Shown: piece after piece, positions 32,837 through 41,300 of the stretch
How the letters are laid out: the number at the start of each line of letters is the position of its first letter
How positions within the stretch are numbered: position 1 is the stretch's first letter
NCBI RefSeq assembly: GCF_001613805.1
Contig: NZ_LPVY01000013.1
Location: 62,001-126,000, forward strand
Length of the DNA stretch: 64,000 bases
DNA from: Thalassospira lucentensis
GTDB taxonomy: Bacteria > Pseudomonadota > Alphaproteobacteria > Rhodospirillales > Thalassospiraceae
Reading direction: 5' to 3'
Notes under the pieces: generated by a model
What the model saw: the letters and a program-made list of their open reading frames with translations, nothing else
Database searches by the model: none
What the model was told of the DNA's origin: nothing
Made by a program: the position numbers and the translations under genes

Positions 32837-33691
32837 ATGGCGACCACTGCAACCAAGGCGCGGTTTGCGCGCTTTAAAAATCTTGAATTCGTTCTGGGTG
32901 CTGTTCTGACCGGTGGCATCTGTTTTCTGGTCGTGTTTTCCGATCTGCTGTTTCCCGGTGGGGCGGACAAGATTGATCTTTCGGCCCGCCTGATTGCGCC
33001 GTTTACCAATACCGATCATATTTTTGGCACCGATCCGCTGGGGCGTGACGTTCTGGCGCGTGTGGTTTCAGGTGGTAAAATATCGCTTCAGGTGGGTTTG
33101 CTTTCCGTTGCCGGGGCGGTTGTCATTGGCGTGATCATGGGCCTGATATCGGGATATTATCGCGGTTTCTGGGACATGATCGTGATGCGCTTTGCCGATG
33201 TGCAGCTGGCATTGCCGTTCATTTTGCTGGCGATCACTTTTATCGCGATTATCGGCGGTGGACTGACCAACATGATCATTCTGCTGATCATTGCGCAATG
33301 GGTGCAATATGCCCGTCTGGTGCGGGGATCGGTTCTATCATTGCGGGACCGGGAATTCATCCAGTCGGCCAAGGCGATTGGCGTGCGCGATATTCATATC
33401 CTGTTCCGTCACCTTCTGCCCAACCTGATCGGGCCGGTGATTGTTCTGATGACGCTTAATGTTGCGACCAACATTTTGCTTGAAAGCAGCCTGACCTTCC
33501 TTGGACTGGGTGTCGATCCCCTGATTCCGAGCTGGGGCGGGATGCTAGCGGATGGGCGGACCTATTTGCAGAATGCCTGGTGGGTATCGGTTTTCCCCGG
33601 GCTTGCCATTCTTCTGACCGTACTTGGCCTGAACCTTCTGGGCGACTGGCTGCGCGATAGCCTTGATCCCACAGGCAGGACGTCCAAATGA
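32837..33691 (+). CDS. Peptide ABC transporter permease, DppC type
   Basis: The 284-residue second permease has an N-terminal OppC-like TM and six-TM architecture. The motif TDHIFGTDPLGRDVLARVVSG is diagnostic of DppC/OppC, and the EAA loop is REFIQSAKAIGVRDIHILFRHLLPN. The ATG at 32837 (MATTATK) has GGAG 8 nt before it. Its stop overlaps the peptidase start by 4 nt (ATGA), so transporter and peptidase are translationally coupled. Confidence 0.9.
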   Translation: MATTATKARFARFKNLEFVLGAVLTGGICFLVVFSDLLFPGGADKIDLSARLIAPFTNTDHIFGTDPLGRDVLARVVSGGKISLQVGLLSVAGAVVIGVIMGLISGYYRGFWDMIVMRFADVQLALPFILLAITFIAIIGGGLTNMIILLIIAQWVQYARLVRGSVLSLRDREFIQSAKAIGVRDIHILFRHLLPNLIGPVIVLMTLNVATNILLESSLTFLGLGVDPLIPSWGGMLADGRTYLQNAWWVSVFPGLAILLTVLGLNLLGDWLRDSLDPTGRTSK

Positions 33692-35451
33692 CACAGATTT
33701 TCGCCACCACCTTTGCGCCGACCCTCCCAAATCTGATTGATGAAATCGTCAAGGCCGCCCGCCCCGGGCAGTTTATCGAGGCATGGCTGTTTAACGATGC
33801 CCAAACCCGTGCCGCAGCCGAGGCAAAGTTGGCCGAGAAGGGGATCCAGGCGCGCATTCGCAGTGCCTATAAGCCGCTTTTGCATTTCTTCCTTGAAGAT
33901 ATTGATCTGGCAAAGTCGGGCATTGCCGATATCACGGTGCGTTATCCGCGTCATGAAAATGCGGCGGATAATCGTTTCCTGCTTGAAACCTATCCCTTGG
34001 CGGCACTGGTTGCGCCAGCCTTGATCACGTTCGAGGCATCGGATCGTTGTGATTGCACCTATGATGTGATCCTGCGCGGCTCAGACGGGGCGGAAACCCG
34101 TCATGAAGTCTTTGCGCCAAACCGAGTGCATCAGGATGTGGTTGATGAAACCCACCTGTCGCCGACCGGGTGGGTGCGGATTGCCGATGCCGATGGTCAG
34201 ATTGTCCGCGATGAACGGATTGAAACCGAATATGAGGCGCTTTTTGCCCGGACCATGACGGCCATTGCCGATCATGACTGGGGCGATCAGGAACCCTATT
34301 TCGAAGAGCTGAATATCACGGTCGATCTGCCCGGGCATGATCAGAAGATCGCCCATGGCCACGAGGTTCTGAGCCTGCATGAAGCCCTGCATGAGGATTT
34401 TTATTTCTCGCTCCTGGAATATTTTCAGGTCAAATCGGGCCGCCCGCTGGGTGATCGTGGATTGCAGCCGGGGCAGATTGTCCCGGAAATCCGTCAGGTG
34501 TCCAGTGCTGGTGATGGGGATGGCGAGGCCCATGTCACGGTTGAATTGCGCCCCCTGTCAAAGGACGAAACAACGGGTGAGATGCAACAGATTGATCGCG
34601 CCACCCGCCCGTTGACGGTTGCGCAAATCCGGGCAGAGCTTGACGGGATCAGCGGCGAAGAATTCCACGCGATGTCACGGTCCGGGCGCATTCTGAATGC
34701 GCGCTATCACAAGGGTACGGATTTGCCAGTCATGATCAGTGGCGGGCAGCATCCCAACGAGATTTCCGGTGTTGCGGGCGCACTTCGTGGGGCGTTGGAG
34801 CTGGCGAAGCGTGATGGGGCACATTTCACGATTTCACCGCTGGAAAACCCGGATGGTTATGCCCTTCATCAGCGCCTGATTGTCGATAACCCGAACCATA
34901 TGCATCACGCGGCGCGCTATACAGCGCTTGGCGATGATATGGAATACCGCAGCGGTGATGGCCTTTATGAAAAGGAAATCCGGGTTCGGGCGCGTGCCAT
35001 CAGCGAGGCAAGCCTGCATGTCAATCTGCATGGCTATCCCTGTCATGAATGGACCCGGCCGCTTTCGGGATATGTTCCGCGCGGGTTTGGCATGTGGACC
35101 CTGCCAAAGGGGTTTTTCCTGATCATGCGCCATCATGATGAATGGTCGGAACGGGCGGAAAACTTTATCGATCAGGTTACCCGAAAACTTGCGGCCATTC
35201 CGGGGCTTCTGGCATTCAACGCGGCACAGATTGATCTTTATCGCATTCATGCCGGTGATACCGGTTTTCGGATCATCAATGGTTTCCCATGCATGATTTC
35301 GGTTGATGACCGCCATGACGTGCCATTGACCCTGATTACTGAATATCCCGATGAAACGATCTATGGCGATGCCTTCATCGCGGCCCATACCGCGCAGCTG
35401 GCAACGGTTGTTGCCGCCTATGACGCATGGCAGAGCCTTGATAAAGATTGA
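33688..35451 (+). CDS. M14-family zinc carboxypeptidase-like protein with long N-terminal region
   Basis: The 587-residue protein has no signal peptide, so it is probably cytoplasmic. The C-terminal part (about 340-580) carries M14 features: GGQHPNEISG (HxxE zinc ligands), SLHVNLHGY (third zinc ligand His) and TLITEYPDE as a candidate general-base Glu region. The first ~330 residues match no domain I can name and are far longer than classic M14 prodomains. Coupled to a peptide importer, it likely hydrolyses an imported peptide or amide-linked compound. The exact substrate is unknown. Confidence 0.75.
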   Translation: MTQIFATTFAPTLPNLIDEIVKAARPGQFIEAWLFNDAQTRAAAEAKLAEKGIQARIRSAYKPLLHFFLEDIDLAKSGIADITVRYPRHENAADNRFLLETYPLAALVAPALITFEASDRCDCTYDVILRGSDGAETRHEVFAPNRVHQDVVDETHLSPTGWVRIADADGQIVRDERIETEYEALFARTMTAIADHDWGDQEPYFEELNITVDLPGHDQKIAHGHEVLSLHEALHEDFYFSLLEYFQVKSGRPLGDRGLQPGQIVPEIRQVSSAGDGDGEAHVTVELRPLSKDETTGEMQQIDRATRPLTVAQIRAELDGISGEEFHAMSRSGRILNARYHKGTDLPVMISGGQHPNEISGVAGALRGALELAKRDGAHFTISPLENPDGYALHQRLIVDNPNHMHHAARYTALGDDMEYRSGDGLYEKEIRVRARAISEASLHVNLHGYPCHEWTRPLSGYVPRGFGMWTLPKGFFLIMRHHDEWSERAENFIDQVTRKLAAIPGLLAFNAAQIDLYRIHAGDTGFRIINGFPCMISVDDRHDVPLTLITEYPDETIYGDAFIAAHTAQLATVVAAYDAWQSLDKD

Positions 35452-35472
35452 TCGATCATGTCGGTCTTTTGC

Positions 35473-35504
35473 AAAACACCCCGGTGCAAATGCCGGGGTG
35501 TTTT
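35473..35504. terminator. Bidirectional intrinsic terminator
   Basis: AAAACACCCCGG pairs with CCGGGGTGTTTT (12 bp, 8-nt loop) between the M14 peptidase and the convergent dnaE2. The A/U lower stem supplies a U-run in both directions. Confidence 0.8.
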
Positions 35505-35515
35505 CGTTTGAGGGA

Positions 35516-38500
35516 TTAGTGGAAATCGTGGCTATCGACCTTAAGGCGTGATGTGTTTTGCTGTTTGCCGTGGCGTTGTTCAAGCTGTTCAAGGTTTTGG
35601 GCAAGGGGGCCGGTTTGATCGGATGGTCCTGCTGCGGGTGTGGCCCAGCGCAGATTGCGGGGATGGGTGTTATTGGCGCGCGCAATTCGGGTGTTATCCG
35701 TCAGGCTTTGCAGCATCCCCGACAGATCGACAAGTTTATCGGCGATGATATGGGTGACACCGTCTTCACGCTGAAGCTTGCCTGATACGCCAAGGACGGT
35801 TGCGGTCATGACCTCGCGGCGGAACTGTTCCATCACCTTGCTCCAAACCACAAGATTGGTGATGCCCGTTTCATCCTCAAGCGTTATGAAAACCACGCCG
35901 GACGAGGTGCCGGGGCGCTGGCGAACAATGGCAAGACCGGCATGGTTGATCCGTTCGTTATTCTTGAAATTGACCAGATCGGTCGATTTGCAAACCCCGG
36001 CTGCGGACAGGGCATCGCGCAGCATCGATACCGGGTGCCCCTTAAGCGACAGCCGCAGGCTTGCGTAATCCTCGATGATTTCTTCGCCTGGTCCCATGAT
36101 TGGCAGATTGACCGGGGCCTCGGGCCCGAATTCGGCGGAAACGCCCATATTGTGGTTGAAATTCTGGGCTGCTTCAAACAGGGGCAGGGCCGCCGGGGCC
36201 TTGCGCCCCTTGCCAAACCGGCGGACCGCCCACAATGCTTCGCGCCGGGACAGGCCAAGGGAGCCAAACGCATCGGCCTCAGCCAGTTTTTCAAGGGCGG
36301 CGGGCGATAACCCGGTCTGGCGTGCCATCAGAAAGATATCCTGAAACCCGCCGACCGGGCGGTTTGATATCAGGGATAGGGCATCGAACTGCCCGAACCC
36401 CTTGATCTGGCGAAAGCCCAGCCGGACGGAAAGATGACCGCTGGCGCGGCCCGGTTCCCGTTCCAGATGATTGTCCCAGAAACTGTGATTGATATCGATT
36501 TCAAGTACCCGGACACCATGATTCTTGGCATCCGCAACCAGTTGCGCCGGGGCATAAAACCCCATTGGTTGTGCGTTCAGAAGGGCGCATAAAAACACAT
36601 CGGGATGATGGCATTTAAGCCATGATGATGCATAGGCAAGGATGGCAAAGCTGGCGGCATGGCTTTCGGGGAAACCGTAATCGGCGAAGCCTTCGATCTG
36701 TTTGAAGCACCGTTCGGCAAACTCGGCGTCATATCCGTTTTTCAGCATGCCATTGATGAATTTGTCGCGATGCGCGCCAATCGTGCCCGTGCGGCGAAAG
36801 GTTGCCATGGCACGGCGCAGCTCATCGGCTTCGCCGCCGGTATAACCGGCGGCGACAATGGCGATCTGCATGGCCTGTTCCTGAAACAGGGGCACGCCAC
36901 AGGTGCGCCTCAAAACGGCCTCCAGTTCGCTTGATGGGTAATCGACCTTTTCGCGGCCCATGCGCCGTTGCAGGAAGGGGTGAACCATGCCGCCCTGGAT
37001 CGGGCCGGGGCGGACAATGGCAACCTGAATGGTCAGGTCATAGATGCTGCGTGGTTTTAATCGCGGCAGCATGCTCATTTGTGCGCGGGATTCGACCTGA
37101 AACGTGCCGATGCTGTCGGCTTTTTCCAGCATGTCGTAAACACGCCCGTCTTCCTTGGGCAGGCTTGCCAGATCATGATCGATATTCTTGTGGTTTCGCA
37201 GTTCATCGAATGCCTTGCGAATACAGCTTAGCATTCCAAGGGCAAGAACATCGACCTTGAGGATGCCCAGCGCATCGATATCGTCCTTGTCCCATTCGAT
37301 GGTCGTGCGGTCCTCCATCGCGGCATTGGCAATCGGGGACAATTCGCATAATGGGCCACGGGTGATGACAAAACCGCCAACATGCTGCGACAGATGACGC
37401 GGGAAACCGGTCAGTTCGCCCGCAAGATCAAGAACGGCTTTCAGACGCGGTTCATCGGGATGAATGCCCGACTGGCGCATCATTTCATCATGGGCCCCCT
37501 TGCTGCCCGATCCCCAGATGGTTTTGGTCAGTTTGACAATGGTATCTTCGGGCAGGCCGAACACCTTGCCGACATCGCGGATGGCACTGCGCGACCGGTA
37601 TGAAATCACGGTTGCCGTCAACCCGGCGCGGTCCCGGCCATAACGTTGATAGATATGCTGGATCACCTCTTCGCGACGTTCATGTTCAAAATCAACATCG
37701 ATGTCGGGCGGCTCGTTCCGTGCGTTGCTGATGAAGCGCGAAAAAAGAAGTTCCACCTTGGCCGGGTCAACCGATGTGACATGCAGGCAGAAACAGACCG
37801 ATGAATTGGCCGCCGATCCGCGTCCCTGACACAGAATGTTTTGCGATCTGGCAAAGGCGACAATGTCATGCACGGTCAGGAAATAGGGGGCATAGCCGAG
37901 TTCGTCGATCAGTTTAAGTTCTGCTTCGATCAATCCCCGGACCTTGTCGGGGATGCCGTCGGGATAGCGTTTATGCGCACCTTCCCATGTCAGGCGGGTC
38001 AGGCGTTCCTGTGTGCCTTCGCCTGATCCGTCATTTTCATCGGGATATTCATAGCGTAATTCGGATAACGAGAATTGGCATTGATCGGCGATTTCAATCG
38101 TGCGCGCCAGCCATTCGGGATGGGTCGGGAAAAGTTTCTCCATGTCCTGCGGGCTTTTGATATGGCGTTCACCATTGGGAAACAGCAGATATCCGGCATC
38201 CTCGATCCGGCAATGATGGCGGATGCAGGTCAGGACATCCTGCAACGGTTTGCGCGACCGGACATGCATATGAACGTCATTGGTGACAACTGCGGGGATG
38301 GCAAGTTCTGCCTCGACCGCCTCGGTAAAGGCCAGCCGTTCGCTATCAAACCCGTCCATGAACCGCCCGATGGCAAGCCACAAACGGCCTGATAAGTGGC
38401 GTTTAAGGGCGATCAACTGCGTGCGAAAGGTGTCATCGGGGACTTGTGGCGGGACCGCGATGAAGAGCAATCCGTCGGCGTGACTTATGATATCCGCCAG

Positions 38501-38857
38501 ATAAATTTCGCATTCGCCCTTTGGCGCACGGCGTTTGCCAAGGGTCAGTAACCGGCATAGCCGGGCATAGGCGGTGCGGTTCGTCGGGTAACATAACAGC
38601 GACGGACCATCGACGGGATCAAGCCGACAGCCGACAATATAATTCAGCCGGTCCCTGTGGGGCTGATGTGCCGTGTGGCCACGCACGACCCCGGCCAAGG
38701 TGTTGCAGTCGGTTATCGCAATGGCATGCAATCCTTTGGTCGCGGCCATAAGAACCAGTTCCTCGGCGTGGGAAGCGCCGCGCAGGAAGGAAAAATTGCT
38801 GCTGACCTGTAATTCGGCATAGGCAGGTGCCGTTTGGGGAAGGGGGAAATCGGTCAT
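35516..38857 (-). CDS. dnaE2: Error-prone DNA polymerase DnaE2
   Basis: The 1113-residue C-family polymerase has an N-terminal PHP domain (SNFSFLRGASHAEEL; AITDCNTLAGVV). The catalytic palm has Asp residues in PPDIDVDFEHERREEV. The helix-hairpin-helix region and the OB domain (GVVFITLEDETGITNLVVW) follow. It lacks DnaE1's long C-terminal tail, which with its neighbours identifies DnaE2/ImuC. It carries out SOS-induced translesion synthesis with ImuA and ImuB. The start at 38857 (MTDFPLPQ) follows the imuB stop by 1 nt; the frame is open further upstream but that overlaps imuB. Confidence 0.94.
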   Translation of the reverse strand: MTDFPLPQTAPAYAELQVSSNFSFLRGASHAEELVLMAATKGLHAIAITDCNTLAGVVRGHTAHQPHRDRLNYIVGCRLDPVDGPSLLCYPTNRTAYARLCRLLTLGKRRAPKGECEIYLADIISHADGLLFIAVPPQVPDDTFRTQLIALKRHLSGRLWLAIGRFMDGFDSERLAFTEAVEAELAIPAVVTNDVHMHVRSRKPLQDVLTCIRHHCRIEDAGYLLFPNGERHIKSPQDMEKLFPTHPEWLARTIEIADQCQFSLSELRYEYPDENDGSGEGTQERLTRLTWEGAHKRYPDGIPDKVRGLIEAELKLIDELGYAPYFLTVHDIVAFARSQNILCQGRGSAANSSVCFCLHVTSVDPAKVELLFSRFISNARNEPPDIDVDFEHERREEVIQHIYQRYGRDRAGLTATVISYRSRSAIRDVGKVFGLPEDTIVKLTKTIWGSGSKGAHDEMMRQSGIHPDEPRLKAVLDLAGELTGFPRHLSQHVGGFVITRGPLCELSPIANAAMEDRTTIEWDKDDIDALGILKVDVLALGMLSCIRKAFDELRNHKNIDHDLASLPKEDGRVYDMLEKADSIGTFQVESRAQMSMLPRLKPRSIYDLTIQVAIVRPGPIQGGMVHPFLQRRMGREKVDYPSSELEAVLRRTCGVPLFQEQAMQIAIVAAGYTGGEADELRRAMATFRRTGTIGAHRDKFINGMLKNGYDAEFAERCFKQIEGFADYGFPESHAASFAILAYASSWLKCHHPDVFLCALLNAQPMGFYAPAQLVADAKNHGVRVLEIDINHSFWDNHLEREPGRASGHLSVRLGFRQIKGFGQFDALSLISNRPVGGFQDIFLMARQTGLSPAALEKLAEADAFGSLGLSRREALWAVRRFGKGRKAPAALPLFEAAQNFNHNMGVSAEFGPEAPVNLPIMGPGEEIIEDYASLRLSLKGHPVSMLRDALSAAGVCKSTDLVNFKNNERINHAGLAIVRQRPGTSSGVVFITLEDETGITNLVVWSKVMEQFRREVMTATVLGVSGKLQREDGVTHIIADKLVDLSGMLQSLTDNTRIARANNTHPRNLRWATPAAGPSDQTGPLAQNLEQLEQRHGKQQNTSRLKVDSHDFH

Positions 38858-38858
38858 G

Positions 38859-40460
38859 TCAGTCCCCGAACAATCCATGGATGGACCAGATGTCCTGCCC
38901 GGTTGTGCCGGTGCGAAAGGCCCATAACAACCGGCCTGCCTGATCACGGATGCGGAAATAATCCCGCGTTTTGGGGGATAGGGCATATTCATCCTGATCA
39001 AGGCATTGCCACCATTCCGGACAAATCCGTTCGGGTCCCTCGGCATGGATGATATCGACCGCCATTTTGCGCCAGCGCAGGCGGCTTGGCGTGCCATTGG
39101 TGTCGCGCGCAAGGATTTCGACCGGTTCGGGTGGGTCGATCAGGCGCACCGGGCGTTTGGGTAATGTCATGTCGGTGCGTCTGGCCGGATATGTCCGGGC
39201 GTTAACAGCCTGTCGCACCGAAGCCCGTTCAGGCAAATGGCTTGCGTGGTGGCCGGGATGAAACAGCATGTCGCGTGGGCCGAGATGATGGGAAATCCGG
39301 TCGATCAACTGGGCAAGGGCAATCTGGTCGGTGGTTTCTTCCTGTTGCTGATCAAGGCGCGACTGGCGAAAGGCCACATGTTCGACCCACGGGGCATAGA
39401 CAATCACCTGTTCGATGCCAAAACCGGTATCGACACCGGGCATTTTTTCCGCCAGCAACCGCAAGACATGCGGGGCGGACTGGCACGGGCTTCCTGTGCC
39501 AAGTGTGATGGTATGGGTATGCCCATCAACCCGCACACAGCGCAGGATGATCCGACGCAGGCCAAGATTTTCCTGCGCCAGATTATCACATAGTTCCGTG
39601 ATCATGCTTTCAACGGCAATTGCCAGATTGGCCGCATCGCCCAGCGGTTCGCCAAAGCTGCGCCGGATCAGCCATGGCCGATCTGGCAGATCGAAATTCA
39701 GATGTTCGGGCAGGCGACCATAAAACTGGTCCAGCCGTTGCAAAACTTCCGGCCCCAGACGTGTGGTGATATTGGCGCGCGGCATCGGGGTGATGTCGCC
39801 CAGATGTTTCAGCCCCAGCCGAAACAGGGTGACCCGTGTCTGTTCGGGCAGGCGCAGGGCGGATATCGGAAAACCGGCGGCAATATCGTGGTCGCGCGGC
39901 AGGCTTAAAATCCGTTGTTCAGCCGGGGCAGGGTGGCATCGTGCCGCACCCCATGCCGCACCTGCCGTATCGGCAATGGCCGCCCGGCAGGCATAGCCGC
40001 GTGATTTCCCATCGCGCAGAACCAATTCCAGAAGGGCGCTTTCCCCGCCAAAAAGATGACTGCCGCCGGTAATTTCGAGCCACAATCCGGCATCGCCCCC
40101 ATCCATGGGGCCGTCCTGACCTGCTTCCTGCAGGAACCGGTCGCGGGCAACCCACGGGCTGTATCGGTCCATCGCCCGGATCAAACGGGCCAGATGGCGT
40201 TCATAAAGATCGGGCTGTTCGGGGATATCGTGCAGGGCGGGATATATGCTGCGTGCTTCGGCAAGGCGCATGCCCGGTGCAAGTCCGCGTGATTGTGCTG
40301 CCTTGTCACTGCCACAGACAAGAACGCCCTTGTGATCGGCGCGTGTTATCACGACCGGTTCCGGTTTGGGGCTGTCATCCCCGGTTTTCGGCATATCGAT
40401 CCGGTGGCAATCTGTTTTCCAATGCGTCAGCCACAGATAAAGAAAACGTTGTTGCATCAA
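38859..40460 (-). CDS. imuB: Y-family polymerase-like protein ImuB
   Basis: The 533-residue protein begins RFLYLWLTHWKTDCH and contains LWLEITGGSHLFGGE, the ImuB version of the Y-family palm. The catalytic acidic residues of active polymerases are not all present (LEITG replaces the DxD/SxDE pattern). ImuB acts as an inactive hub linking DnaE2, ImuA and the beta clamp. The start (40460 or the next Met) lies within imuA, an overlap of about 85 nt. The tail, rich in Arg/Trp (LRWRKMAVD), is the usual C-terminal interaction region. Confidence 0.92.
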   Translation of the reverse strand: MMQQRFLYLWLTHWKTDCHRIDMPKTGDDSPKPEPVVITRADHKGVLVCGSDKAAQSRGLAPGMRLAEARSIYPALHDIPEQPDLYERHLARLIRAMDRYSPWVARDRFLQEAGQDGPMDGGDAGLWLEITGGSHLFGGESALLELVLRDGKSRGYACRAAIADTAGAAWGAARCHPAPAEQRILSLPRDHDIAAGFPISALRLPEQTRVTLFRLGLKHLGDITPMPRANITTRLGPEVLQRLDQFYGRLPEHLNFDLPDRPWLIRRSFGEPLGDAANLAIAVESMITELCDNLAQENLGLRRIILRCVRVDGHTHTITLGTGSPCQSAPHVLRLLAEKMPGVDTGFGIEQVIVYAPWVEHVAFRQSRLDQQQEETTDQIALAQLIDRISHHLGPRDMLFHPGHHASHLPERASVRQAVNARTYPARRTDMTLPKRPVRLIDPPEPVEILARDTNGTPSRLRWRKMAVDIIHAEGPERICPEWWQCLDQDEYALSPKTRDYFRIRDQAGRLLWAFRTGTTGQDIWSIHGLFGD

Positions 40461-41139
40461 TTTGCATTCTCCAGCTGCCCGGTCGAACCCCGCGTCCCCC
40501 GATCAGGCTGAGTATGTGTCGGTTGCCTGTTGTTGAATGTTTCGTTGCATCCGGTGCATCCGGCGTTATCCGCCAGCGTGTATGCGCACTGGATGCGATG
40601 GTTTTGCCATCGGACCGCATATGCCGGATCGCAATCAGGCGGGTGTGCCCGGCTTCGCAGGCCAGTTGCAGGCGGCGTGCCGCGGTCAGGTCATAATCCG
40701 TGGTTTCGACTATGATGCTGGCGATCTGTCCGGATTTTGCCGCTTCCTCGCAGGTCCAAAGGGCGGTGGCCTGCTGATCAACCACCATCATGACCGGCAT
40801 GTCCGTTATTGGCAGCGCAAGCGGGTAAAGCCCGCCCTGATCAATCGCGCGCCGTTGTCGAACCCAAAACAGGCTTTTGCCTGTCTGGTCCCCGATGGAA
40901 AGTCGCGCCAGATACCATGCCAGAACCGATGCGGCGGTATCATCATGGCCGCACATGATTTCATGCAGGCCAACCGGGGCAATGCCGCCGATGCTGATAT
41001 GATGTGGAAGATCGACCCCGCCAAAGGCACGGCGAATGATCCGGTCCACCCCGCCGGGCAGACAGGTAACCTGTCCTTTCCATTGTTTTTCGGCCCGTTG
41101 CAACGCGGCACGGGCAAGATGAAGACGTCTGTCCGACAT
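40375..41139 (-). CDS. imuA: ImuA, RecA-like SOS mutagenesis factor
   Basis: The 254-residue protein is similar to the RecA core in the ImuA family (GLHEIMCG; SVLAWYLARLS; SIIVETTDYDLTAARRLQLACE; TRLIAIRHMR). It is first in the imuA-imuB-dnaE2 cassette that makes damage-induced mutations in many bacteria lacking UmuDC. It starts 8 nt downstream of a perfect alphaproteobacterial LexA box. Its 3' end overlaps imuB by about 85 nt in a different frame, so the ImuA tail (from about VRPGSWRMQ) and the ImuB N-terminus share DNA. Confidence 0.9.
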   Translation of the reverse strand: MSDRRLHLARAALQRAEKQWKGQVTCLPGGVDRIIRRAFGGVDLPHHISIGGIAPVGLHEIMCGHDDTAASVLAWYLARLSIGDQTGKSLFWVRQRRAIDQGGLYPLALPITDMPVMMVVDQQATALWTCEEAAKSGQIASIIVETTDYDLTAARRLQLACEAGHTRLIAIRHMRSDGKTIASSAHTRWRITPDAPDATKHSTTGNRHILSLIGGRGVRPGSWRMQIDATTFSLSVADALENRLPPDRYAENRG

Positions 41140-41146
41140 GACATTT

Positions 41147-41161
41147 GTTCCTGATTTGTTC
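41147..41161 (-). promoter_or_regulatory. LexA (SOS) box, GTTC-N7-GTTC
   Basis: GTTC at 41147-41150 and GTTC at 41158-41161 are separated by exactly 7 bp. This is the direct-repeat LexA operator of Alphaproteobacteria (GAAC-N7-GAAC on the imuA coding strand). It ends 8 bp before the imuA start codon, so bound LexA would block transcription or its early elongation. Confidence 0.9.
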
Positions 41162-41244
41162 TTTTTATGTGGTCAGGATGAAACAGGAGTCAAGCATCAT
41201 CGATCCAGGAAATGTCAGGAACGGTCCAAGTCATTGTGCCAAAA

Positions 41245-41275
41245 CAAAACCCGATGCCAGGAGCATCGGGTTTTG
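41245..41275 (-). terminator. Intrinsic terminator of cysD-cysNC operon
   Basis: CAAAACCCGATGC pairs with GCATCGGGTTTTG (13 bp, 5-nt loop), about 26 nt after the cysNC stop. The leftward transcript then has a T-rich run. The rest of 41162-41300 shows nothing else. Confidence 0.85.
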
Positions 41276-41300
41276 CATTTGAATTATGGACGTCAGATGA

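Noticed and set aside
38858..39112. N-terminal extension of dnaE2 (85 codons)
   Set aside because: It overlaps the imuB C-terminus in another frame and carries no PHP-domain similarity; the ATG at 38857 matches the family's start.
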